12,132 nt of DNA from CAYVSF01 sp046482855 (GTDB lineage Bacteria; Bacteroidota; Bacteroidia; Bacteroidales; UBA12077), in NCBI GenBank assembly GCA_046482855.1, contig JAWOEH010000014.1, forward strand, positions 1 to 12,132, in the 5' to 3' direction. The notes beneath the pieces are model-generated. The model ran no database searches, had not been told where the DNA came from, and saw only the letters and a program-made list of their open reading frames with translations. This document shows positions 1 to 6,142 of the stretch, piece after piece. The translations under genes were made by a program, and so were the position numbers. Each line of letters begins with the position of its first letter. Position 1 is the stretch's first letter.

Positions 1-82
1 AAGTTTGAAAAAGCACGTGGGTGTCCTTTTCAATGGAAAGAGGGTTGTATTCGGTATAAAACAGAGGCGTTGACTTTGGAAA
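1..82 (-). pseudogene. Detached 3' segment of the HYC_CC_PP-family gene, beyond an in-frame TAA
   Basis: Directly after the TAA at 85-83, in the same frame, 27 sense codons run to the window edge. They include the segments FYTEYNPL and KDTHVLFQT. HYC_CC_PP-type proteins of Bacteroidota usually end with a tyrosine/proline-rich stretch followed by a Val-Leu-x-Gln-(S/T)-Phe-Leu type end, and this segment resembles that ending. I infer that it is the natural C-terminus of the gene at 83-400, cut off by a nonsense mutation or a base-call error. The true end lies left of the window. Confidence 0.5.
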
Positions 83-400
83 TTAATCCTGGTTCCATGT
101 AGTATAGATACATGTTACAGCAAATTCAACAGTAAAAGTTATTTGAGCAGCCTCTTTCAGAAATTCATTTGTTGTGTGAACAGTTTGATATTCGTTGTGG
201 CAGCATGAAAACTTATCAAAGTTCTTCCTGTAAGTATCGGCATTTTGACAATGATCGAAAAGTGCTTCCATAACGGGCGTTCCGCAACCCAAATGCGTCT
301 CACCTACTATTATCTTTGTCTCTATGGCCTCGCCACCACAAAAGTGCGTTCCCATGGTCAAGTACATATGGCTTGCAAAAAAAATAAAAAAAAGGAACAT
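83..400 (-). CDS. HYC_CC_PP-family small exported protein, prematurely stopped
   Basis: This 105-residue protein has a hydrophobic N-terminus (about residues 2-16) that can act as a signal peptide or anchor. It then has HFCGGEAIETK (from about residue 19), a cysteine in LGCGTP, and a CCHNEYQT motif. This order, H-x-C then Cys then Cys-Cys, matches the HYC_CC_PP family of Bacteroidota, small proteins of unknown function often found near metal-efflux or TonB genes; here a CDF exporter lies 91 bp upstream. A role in binding or sensing metal in the envelope is inference. Two oddities suggest decay or sequencing error. The family C-terminus continues in frame after the TAA at 85-83. The start codon sits beside two T8 tracts, and an ATG at 431-429 in another frame encodes a lysine-containing hydrophobic leader that one T indel would join to this frame. 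Confidence 0.7.
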   Translation of the reverse strand: MFLFFIFFASHMYLTMGTHFCGGEAIETKIIVGETHLGCGTPVMEALFDHCQNADTYRKNFDKFSCCHNEYQTVHTTNEFLKEAAQITFTVEFAVTCIYTTWNQD

Positions 401-422
401 GGAAAAAACACTTATATGAACC

Positions 423-441
423 GTATAACATAACGTTATAC
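423..441. promoter_or_regulatory. Inverted repeat upstream of the HYC_CC_PP gene, possible operator
   Basis: GTATAAC (423-429) and GTTATAC (435-441) are perfect inverted copies around a 5-nt spacer, and ATAACGTTAT (430-439) is a second, overlapping palindrome. The element lies 22 bp upstream of the ATG at 400-398 of the minus-strand gene. A TTTG that could be a -33 element sits at 444-441, so the dyad would lie between the promoter elements, as for MerR-type regulators. No regulator gene is next to it, so the operator role is inference. Confidence 0.35.
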
Positions 442-491
442 AAAGAGTTTAATTGAGTTAGGTGTTTTGTAGTAAAAAAATCTAAGCCACG

Positions 492-1388
492 TTAACAGTC
501 TATTTCACAATCTTCTTCTATCTTTTTGTTTTCGATTTGAAGAGTTGTATGGTTGATGCCAAATTCCTGTTGGAGTTCTTTCTGTAAATTACCGATAAAA
601 CTATCATTGATACCCTCAGGTATGATTAGGTGGGCGGTTAATGCTGTTTTTGTAGTACTCATGGCCCAAATGTGCAGGTCGTGTACGCTTTCCACCCCTT
701 TTTTTGCCAGCAGGAATTCTCTGACTTTTTCCAGATTGATATGTTTGGGTACGGCATCTAAAGCCAAATCGACCGAATCGGTAAACAAACGCCAGGTTCC
801 CCAAAGGATAACCGCAATGATCAGAAAACTTGTAACCGGGTCGATCCATTGTTTACCTGTGAGGTTGATTAATAAGCCCGCTATAACAACGCCTAAGGAT
901 ACCCCGGCATCGGCTGCCATATGAAGAAATGCGCCTTTAATGTTCAGGTCGTCTTTTTGCCCCTTCATAAAGAGCAAGGCAGTAAGTGTATTGATTACAA
1001 CACCAATACCGGCAACCATCATCACCTGGCTGCCTGCCACAGGTTCGGGATTTTTAAATTTTCCAATTGCATCCCAGGCAATAAAAGCCACCGCGCCAAA
1101 AAGCATCAGGGCATTTAATATGGAAACGAGGATGGTTGTTTTTCGGAGGCCATAGGTATATTTGCCGGAGGGTTTAAGCGTAGCCAGCCACATAGCTGTC
1201 CAGGCAAAAACAAGGCCGAGTACATCGCTGGCATTGTGCCCTGCATCGGCCAATAGGGCCGAAGAGTTGGCTAGTAAGCCGTAGATGACTTCAACGACAA
1301 TATAGGTGATATTTAAGCCAATGCCCAGAGCAAAAGCTCTTCCATAGTTCTTGGTTGCTCCATGCGTATGTCCATGTGAATGTGCCAT
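492..1388 (-). CDS. CDF-family divalent metal cation exporter (CzcD/ZitB-like)
   Basis: This inner-membrane protein of 298 residues probably exports Zn2+ (also Cd2+ or Co2+) in exchange for protons. It starts with a His-rich stretch, HSHGHTHG (residues 3-10). About six membrane helices follow between residues 16 and 210. The transport-site residues of zinc-type CDF proteins are all present: H51 and D55 in DAGHNASD (helix II) and H156 and D160 in HMAAD (helix V). A cytoplasmic domain of about 80 residues follows, with HDLHIW, and ends in two cysteines (EDCEIDC) that could add a metal site. The length is normal for CzcD/ZitB. The start lies 4 bp after the stop of a RhuM remnant, and an AAAGGA-type sequence inside that remnant is the likely ribosome-binding region. 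The HYC_CC_PP gene downstream may be co-transcribed. The exact metal cannot be told from sequence. Confidence 0.93.
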   Translation of the reverse strand: MAHSHGHTHGATKNYGRAFALGIGLNITYIVVEVIYGLLANSSALLADAGHNASDVLGLVFAWTAMWLATLKPSGKYTYGLRKTTILVSILNALMLFGAVAFIAWDAIGKFKNPEPVAGSQVMMVAGIGVVINTLTALLFMKGQKDDLNIKGAFLHMAADAGVSLGVVIAGLLINLTGKQWIDPVTSFLIIAVILWGTWRLFTDSVDLALDAVPKHINLEKVREFLLAKKGVESVHDLHIWAMSTTKTALTAHLIIPEGINDSFIGNLQKELQQEFGINHTTLQIENKKIEEDCEIDC

Positions 1389-1392
1389 TTGT

Positions 1393-1629
1393 TTATTCTT
1401 TTCCTTTAAGTTGTTTCTTTACTTCTTCATTCAGCTCGCCCGAATTAAAAACTTTTTTCAGGTGCTTAGTAATCACCGACCTATCTTTTTCAAATAATGT
1501 TGCCATGGCTTTTTGTGTAAGCCACAACGTGCCGTTTTGAAAATACACTTCAACATTAATCTTTCCGCTATCGGTTTGGAAAATGACAAAGTTTTCTATT
1601 TTTTGTAGTTCATTCACTCTGGTCGTCAA
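1393..1629 (-). pseudogene. N-terminal remnant of a RhuM-family protein
   Basis: A 78-codon frame begins with TTG (1629-1627), or possibly GTG at 1617-1615. It contains NFVIFQTDSGKINVEVYF, then WLTQKAMATLFEKDRSVITKH and a KKVFNSGEL segment. This is the conserved beginning of RhuM-family proteins (virulence RhuM domain), which are normally about 300 residues or more. In the family the segment continues after GEL with a longer conserved body; here it changes to NEEVKKQLKGKE and stops. The gene is therefore a 3'-truncated fragment. RhuM genes are common in restriction-modification islands and mobile elements, so this may be a trace of an older insertion or deletion. Its end lies 4 bp before the CDF start, so translation through it could affect the exporter. 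It may still be expressed as a small protein. Confidence 0.6.
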
Positions 1630-1669
1630 TTGTTTCGGTTAAGCCGGTAAATCTTTCTTATCAACCTCT

Positions 1670-1677
1670 CAAAAATA
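1670..1677 (-). promoter_or_regulatory. Candidate -7 element for the rhuM remnant/CDF transcript
   Basis: On the minus strand this reads TATTTTTG, a full match to the Bacteroidota -7 consensus TAnnTTTG, about 40 bp upstream of the TTG at 1629. No well-placed TTTG -33 element was found. The rest of the 1630-1768 spacer is AT-rich with no gene. Confidence 0.35.
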
Positions 1678-1768
1678 ACAAATTACTAAACAAGCAGTGA
1701 AAAAACCGGGGTGTTGTTTTCATTTGTGAAGAATCAATGTTGCTTCCTATTATTTAGGGCAATAAGAA

Positions 1769-1795
1769 AAATGGGAGCACAACAGGCCCCCATTT
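1769..1795 (-). terminator. Rho-independent terminator of the permease gene
   Basis: On the minus strand, AAATGGGGGC and GCTCCCATTT form a 10-bp stem with one mismatch around a 7-nt loop. The stem runs directly into a T-rich tail (TTTTTCTTATT). It begins about 50 bp after the permease stop codon, with the right polarity to end the yicG-like/permease transcript and separate it from the CDF block. Confidence 0.7.
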
Positions 1796-1846
1796 CTTCG
1801 TTGCAATGAACCCGAACAGTACATGAAAAGTCGGGGGAAATAGTTA

Positions 1847-3052
1847 TCAGGCTTTTGATTCCACTGGTCTGGAATGTTTCGGTAAGATCAGATTCAGAAG
1901 AACCCCCACTACCGATGCCAGTCCGATTCCGGCCAGCGAAAAGTTTTCATAATCGATAGCAGCACCACCAATTCCTACCGTCATAATTACGGAAACTATT
2001 ACCTGGTTTCGGGTTTTATTCATATCGGTTTTTGAGTCGATGAGTGTTTTTATGCCCACGCTGGCAATCATGCCAAAGAGCAAAAGCATGATACCGCCTA
2101 GAACCGAAATAGGAATAGATTTGAGAAACCCGGAGATCTTTCCGATAACTGAAAATAGAATGGCTGTAACGGCTGAGATTTGCAATATACGCGGCTTTGT
2201 TACTTTTGTGAGGGAGATGGCACCGGTAACTTCCGAATAAGTAGTATTGGGCACACCTCCCATGAATCCCGCAAATGCCGTGGCTACGCCATCGCCCAGC
2301 AAGGTTCTGTGCAACCCGGGTTTTTTTACGAAATTCTTCTCAGCCACCGCACCTATGGCATACATATCGCCTATGTGCTCAATGATTGGAGCCACAGCTA
2401 CAGGTAACATATAGAGGATAGCTCCCCAACTGAATTCGGGCTTTTGAAATTCCGGAAGCGCAAACCAGGCACTTTCACGCATAGGGGTAAAGTCTACTTC
2501 GCCTAATAGCAGAGCCGCTACATATCCTACAATAATGCCGGCAAATACAGGAATCAGGCGAAGCATCCCTTTTGTGTAAGTAACTACTATAATGGCCGTG
2601 AGAAGCGAAAGAACGGCAATTGGCCAATGAGAGGCAGCCATATCCACTCCTGTTTTAGCTAACGATAAGCCAATGATCATAATGACCGGACCTACCACCA
2701 CCGATGGGAAAATATGCTCAATGGCTTTTAGTCCCCGCAGTTTTACAAAGGCCGAGGCCAAACTGTATACCATACCAACGGCAATAATACCTGAGAAGGT
2801 TCCAGCCAGGCCATATCTTTCGGTACAGGCAACAATGGGTGCAATAAAGGCAAAACTACTGCCCAGGAAAACCGGGACTTTTCCCTTAGTTATCAGGTGG
2901 AATACCAACGTACCTACACCCGCTGTAAAAAGGGCAACAGATGGGTCGATGCCTACCAATAGTGGCACCAATACAGTGGCTCCGAATGCCACAAACAGGA
3001 ATTGTACACCTAAAAGGATTTGTTTAGTTGAGGAGAAGTTCTGTTGACTCAT
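1847..3052 (-). CDS. uraA: Uracil/xanthine permease, NCS2 (UraA-like) family
   Basis: This inner-membrane nucleobase:H+ symporter has 401 residues, slightly shorter than E. coli UraA (about 430). The sequence is hydrophobic throughout, consistent with the 14-helix NCS2 fold. Two signature regions can be placed. APIIEHIGDM (residues 221-230) carries the acidic and histidine pair E225/H226 that lines the substrate site. GGVPNTTYSE (about 265-274) is the NTTYxE motif that ends with the second key glutamate, E274. The VFLGSSFAFIAP segment near residue 61 is also typical. NTTYxE with EHIGD favours the uracil branch over xanthine or urate, but substrate is a family-level inference. The gene lies 45 bp after the YicG-like gene on the same strand, so it is probably co-transcribed, and a terminator follows it. 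Confidence 0.9.
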   Translation of the reverse strand: MSQQNFSSTKQILLGVQFLFVAFGATVLVPLLVGIDPSVALFTAGVGTLVFHLITKGKVPVFLGSSFAFIAPIVACTERYGLAGTFSGIIAVGMVYSLASAFVKLRGLKAIEHIFPSVVVGPVIMIIGLSLAKTGVDMAASHWPIAVLSLLTAIIVVTYTKGMLRLIPVFAGIIVGYVAALLLGEVDFTPMRESAWFALPEFQKPEFSWGAILYMLPVAVAPIIEHIGDMYAIGAVAEKNFVKKPGLHRTLLGDGVATAFAGFMGGVPNTTYSEVTGAISLTKVTKPRILQISAVTAILFSVIGKISGFLKSIPISVLGGIMLLLFGMIASVGIKTLIDSKTDMNKTRNQVIVSVIMTVGIGGAAIDYENFSLAGIGLASVVGVLLNLILPKHSRPVESKA

Positions 3053-3097
3053 TTTTGGGTTGTAAATTTAATGAGTCTGCAAAGTTGTGGCGAATAA

Positions 3098-3766
3098 TTA
3101 CATACGCTTTTTCAAGAACTTATTAACAATATCATTGTCGCGAGGGGGAGCATGATCGCCGGGTTCATATGAATTAAAGCGAGGCAGAGAGAGGTGAAAT
3201 ACAACACTTCCTGTGCGCACTAAGCTGATAAGCAGCATGGTGGAAATGAGCAGGATGTTTTCGTCCACGTTTAAATGATGTAGGGCCAGATATAAAAGTG
3301 CTCCGGAAATACAGGCCGTGGCATATATCTCTTTTTTAAAGATCAGCGGGATGTCATTACTTAAGGTATCGCGCATAACACCACCCAGCACTGCCGTAAA
3401 CATGCCCATGATGATGGCGACGAAAGGGTGGATGCCCATGGCCAGCGATTTGTTAAGCCCGATAATGGTGAAGACGCTGATGCCAATGGTGTCGAACAGA
3501 AATAGCGTGTTCTTTAATTGCCAGATGAGCTTGGGAACCAGGTAGGTGATAAATACGCCCAGACCAATGGCAATGAAGTAGTTTATGTCGTTCATCCAGG
3601 TTACCGGTGTAATGCCTAAAAGTATGTCCCGAATGGTTCCTCCCCCTATAGCAGTTACCGAACCAATAAACACAGCTCCAAAGATGTCAAATCTTTTATG
3701 GGCAGCACTCATGGCACCACTTATGGCAAATACCAGGGTCCCGAATAGATCAAGATAGTAAATCAT
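3098..3766 (-). CDS. TRIC cation channel family protein (YicG-like, former UPF0126)
   Basis: This small integral membrane protein has 222 residues, close to the usual 200-210 for prokaryotic TRIC homologues. It consists of two repeats of about three hydrophobic helices plus a seventh. Each repeat carries a glycine-rich bend followed by Arg-Asp: GGGTIRDILLG at residues 41-51 and LGGVMRDTLSNDIP at about 127-140. Structures of bacterial and archaeal TRIC proteins place these motifs in the ion path of a trimeric K+/cation channel. The true role in bacteria is unclear; YicG has also been proposed to transport small metabolites such as glycine. The C-terminal tail (about residue 200 on) is charged. 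The gene heads a likely two-gene unit with the NCS2 permease. The ATG at 3766-3764 follows a GGGAAT sequence, a weak ribosome-binding site. Confidence 0.88.
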   Translation of the reverse strand: MIYYLDLFGTLVFAISGAMSAAHKRFDIFGAVFIGSVTAIGGGTIRDILLGITPVTWMNDINYFIAIGLGVFITYLVPKLIWQLKNTLFLFDTIGISVFTIIGLNKSLAMGIHPFVAIIMGMFTAVLGGVMRDTLSNDIPLIFKKEIYATACISGALLYLALHHLNVDENILLISTMLLISLVRTGSVVFHLSLPRFNSYEPGDHAPPRDNDIVNKFLKKRM

Positions 3767-3791
3767 ATTCCCAGAATTTTGGGCAAAGGAA

Positions 3792-3799
3792 CAAATTTA
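3792..3799 (-). promoter_or_regulatory. Candidate -7 element for the YicG-like gene
   Basis: The minus strand reads TAAATTTG, a full match to TAnnTTTG, 25 bp upstream of the start codon, which would give a short leader. No clear TTTG -33 partner was found. Confidence 0.4.
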
Positions 3800-3888
3800 A
3801 TTGGTTTCTCTGATTGTGTCCTGAGAAAGATTTTTGCTTCTTCAGGGAAGCCCTGTTTTATGAATTGAGCGGACTTGGAGTTTTATTG

Positions 3889-3896
3889 TATATTTG
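3889..3896 (+). promoter_or_regulatory. Candidate -7 element for the GH63 gene
   Basis: TATATTTG matches the Bacteroidota -7 consensus. A partial -33 (ATTG at 3864-3867) lies 21 bp upstream. Transcription would start near 3903, giving a leader of about 60 nt and excluding the upstream TTG at 3875 as start codon. The spacer 3767-3888 holds no gene. Confidence 0.4.
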
Positions 3897-3907
3897 CTGG
3901 CAACGAG

Positions 3908-3927
3908 CTGCTGCGGGCTTGCGGCAG
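3908..3927 (+). other. Hairpin in the leader of the GH63 gene
   Basis: CTGCTGC (3908-3914) pairs with GCGGCAG (3921-3927), all seven pairs including one G-U, around a 6-nt loop. If transcription starts near 3903, this GC-rich hairpin sits at the very 5' end of the mRNA, where such structures can slow decay. This is inference. Confidence 0.3.
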
Positions 3928-3964
3928 TGGTTGGTATGAACTGATTTACAAATCGGATAACAGA

Positions 3965-5971
3965 ATGAAACGCTACCTTCCCTATATTCTCTTGCTTACT
4001 GTGCTGGTATTGGCCTATGTATTGCTGGCTCCTGATGGTATACGAAAACACAAATCAACAACTCCTCCTGATCTTGAAAACTTTGCCGATGTGCTGAATT
4101 TGCAGCAATGGCCACAGACACCTCATGACAGGTCGGCTTATTGTTTTGCCGATAAAGGCGCATGGCACGGCTACGGAGTTGTTCCCGATAGCTTAAAGAG
4201 ACTTGGTTTTACGGGTCCCTTTATTATGGGCATTCAAAATGGGTATTGGTTAAGTCCACAGCTGATTTCATTTCATTTGAGTAACGAAATACAATCTATA
4301 GAGCCACTTCGTACGGAAAGTCATTCTTTTCCCGGATATGTGAAACAGGTAGCTTTTTGGGAAGATCTTGGTTATGTTGCCACGCTGCACTTTGTCGACT
4401 CCCTAACGGCTATGGTACGGGTAGAGTGGACCAATACCGACACCGCAGTTAAACAGGTTGAAATTCACACAAGGGTTTCGGTGTTCCCCGGTAAGGAGCA
4501 AAAGGTTATGCTCGATAGCCAAGATGTAATCGTTTCCGGTATTGGCGATGTAAAGCTTAGGGTACGGGGTATGAATGGCCAAAAATGGGAAGTTGCGGAT
4601 AGCACCGCCACAATCCAAAACCCCATAGTGATTCGTCCCGACGAGGTATTCCAACAGGTATTTACCCTCTCAATGGGGCGTGATAGTCATACCGGGCAAT
4701 GGGATGCATTGTCGGCTCAGGGATCTTTTGCTGACACATACGAGCTGTGGCAACAAATGGTACTTGCTGTATGGCCTGATGATCCGGCTGATATGCTCGA
4801 AAATCAGAAGCGACTTGCCGTAAAAAGTTTACAAACGCTCATTACCAATTGGCGCCATGCAAAAGGAGACTTACCCTATGGCGGATTGTTTCCTTCTTAT
4901 AACTATAAGTGGTTTAATGGTTTTTGGGCGTGGGATTCCTGGAAGCACAGTGTTGCTCTGGCTTCCGTCCATCCTGTATTGGCGAAAGATCAAATTCGTA
5001 CACTGGCTGTATGGCAGGATAGCTGTGGTATGATTCCAGATGTTATTTATACCGATAGTGCGGAAAATAACTGGCGGAATACCAAGCCCCCGCTAATGAG
5101 CTGGGCAGTTTGGAAGATCTTTACACATACACACGATACTACCTTTGTACAGGAAATGCTGCCAAAGCTGGAGCGTTACCATGCCTGGTGGTATGCCTAT
5201 CGGGATGCGGATGAGGATGGCCTGTGTGAGTATGGGTGTACCGACGGAACGCTTATAGCTGCAAAATGGGAGAGTGGCATGGACAATGCCGTTCGTTTTG
5301 ATACCAGCCGGCTGATAAAGAATGATGGCCATAGCTGGTCGCTTAATCAGGAGTCGGTAGATTTGAATGCCTACCTGGCTGCTGAAAAGGGCTACTTAAG
5401 TAAACTGGCCAGTGCTACAGGTCAAATTGCTAAGGCTGACCGGTATGCAAATGGGCAGGAGAAGCTGAAGCAGCAGATTTTGGCTAATTTTTGGCACGAG
5501 ACAGATGGCTATTTCTATGATAAGTCCATTGACGGAGAGCATTTTATTCAAGTGCGCGGACCCGAGGCGTGGATTCCCCTGTGGGCAGGGGTGGCTACCC
5601 CCGAACAAGCGCAAAGGGTAGCAAAAACACTTGCCGATACCACACACTTTGCCACCTATGTTCCTTTTCCTACTGTGGATTACAGCCACCCGGGTTTCGA
5701 CCCCTCACGAGGCTATTGGCGCGGACCGGTATGGGTCGATCAGGTGTACTTTGCCATTCAGGGATTGCGCAACTATGGCTACTCGCAACAAGCCGATGAA
5801 TTGCAGCAGGCTTTTTTGAATCATGCCGAGGGGATGTTTACGAATGCCCCTTTGCGGGAAAATTATCACCCACTAACGGGGGCAGGGCTGAATGCCAAAC
5901 ATTTTAGCTGGACGGCTGCGCATATACTTATGATGTTACACGAACAATCGCCCGGCAAAAAGAAAAATTAA
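3965..5971 (+). CDS. Glycoside hydrolase family 63 protein (YgjK/alpha-glucosidase-like), exported or anchored
   Basis: This 668-residue inverting glycosidase should hydrolyse an alpha-glucosidic or mannosidic bond, probably in the periplasm. I chose the ATG at 3965 because it gives MKR plus a hydrophobic helix (residues 5-22), a signal peptide or membrane anchor; the frame stays open back to a TTG at 3875 without such a signal. Residues 30-260 look like the N-terminal beta-sandwich (MGIQNGYWLSPQ near 88). An (alpha/alpha)6 barrel follows, with WFNGFWAWDSWK (316-327), WESGMDN (436-442), GYWRGPVW (583-590) and ENYHPLTG (632-639). By comparison with YgjK and clan GH-G trehalases, D440 is the likely general acid and E632 the general base. 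Relatives hydrolyse kojibiose-type glucosides, mannosylglycerate or glucosylglycerate; the substrate here is unknown. It appears monocistronic. Confidence 0.85.
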   Translation: MKRYLPYILLLTVLVLAYVLLAPDGIRKHKSTTPPDLENFADVLNLQQWPQTPHDRSAYCFADKGAWHGYGVVPDSLKRLGFTGPFIMGIQNGYWLSPQLISFHLSNEIQSIEPLRTESHSFPGYVKQVAFWEDLGYVATLHFVDSLTAMVRVEWTNTDTAVKQVEIHTRVSVFPGKEQKVMLDSQDVIVSGIGDVKLRVRGMNGQKWEVADSTATIQNPIVIRPDEVFQQVFTLSMGRDSHTGQWDALSAQGSFADTYELWQQMVLAVWPDDPADMLENQKRLAVKSLQTLITNWRHAKGDLPYGGLFPSYNYKWFNGFWAWDSWKHSVALASVHPVLAKDQIRTLAVWQDSCGMIPDVIYTDSAENNWRNTKPPLMSWAVWKIFTHTHDTTFVQEMLPKLERYHAWWYAYRDADEDGLCEYGCTDGTLIAAKWESGMDNAVRFDTSRLIKNDGHSWSLNQESVDLNAYLAAEKGYLSKLASATGQIAKADRYANGQEKLKQQILANFWHETDGYFYDKSIDGEHFIQVRGPEAWIPLWAGVATPEQAQRVAKTLADTTHFATYVPFPTVDYSHPGFDPSRGYWRGPVWVDQVYFAIQGLRNYGYSQQADELQQAFLNHAEGMFTNAPLRENYHPLTGAGLNAKHFSWTAAHILMMLHEQSPGKKKN

Positions 5972-6037
5972 GGGCAAGTTCATACGAGTATGTAAGTGTA
6001 TCTTTATTCGGAAAGATCTTTACAAAAAGATGCCCTT
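5970..6037 (+). other. Structured spacer after the GH63 gene, possible terminator
   Basis: AAGGGCA (5970-5976, overlapping the GH63 stop codon) and TGCCCTT (6031-6037) form a perfect 7-bp closing stem. Inside are CATA/TATG (5981-5984 with 5989-5992) and two mutually exclusive hairpins that share AAAGATCTTT: ATCTTT 6000-6005 with AAAGAT 6012-6017, or ATCTTT 6016-6021 with AAAGAT 6026-6031. A pyrimidine-rich tract ending in TTTTT (6051 region) follows. The likely role is termination of the GH63 transcript; an RNA with alternative folds is possible but not shown. Confidence 0.35.
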
Positions 6038-6063
6038 CTCCTCCTCTATTTTTAGCGGATAAA

Positions 6064-6094
6064 TTTCGAAATCTCCCACAGATTGCTATATTTG
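6064..6094 (+). promoter_or_regulatory. Bacteroidota-type promoter of the citrate lyase operon
   Basis: TTTC (6064-6067, one change from the -33 TTTG) is separated by 19 bp from TATATTTG (6087-6094), a full -7 match. Transcription would begin near 6101, giving a leader of about 42 nt. No clear Shine-Dalgarno precedes the ATG at 6143. Confidence 0.55.
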
Positions 6095-6142
6095 TAAGGA
6101 TTGTTAATGTGTGAAAATTACCAACCCTAAAACATAAACCTT

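Noticed and set aside
245..433. Plus-strand frame of 62 codons opposite the HYC_CC_PP gene
   Set aside because: Its end is low-complexity lysine from the A tracts and it opposes a recognisable cysteine-motif protein.
1630..1846. Possible attachment site or transposon end near the RhuM remnant
   Set aside because: I looked for direct repeats or terminal inverted repeats around the remnant and saw only the permease terminator and a promoter-like element.
3875..3964. Upstream TTG start extending the GH63 protein by 30 residues
   Set aside because: The extension would precede a good signal sequence and would start upstream of the predicted promoter element; the ATG at 3965 fits better.
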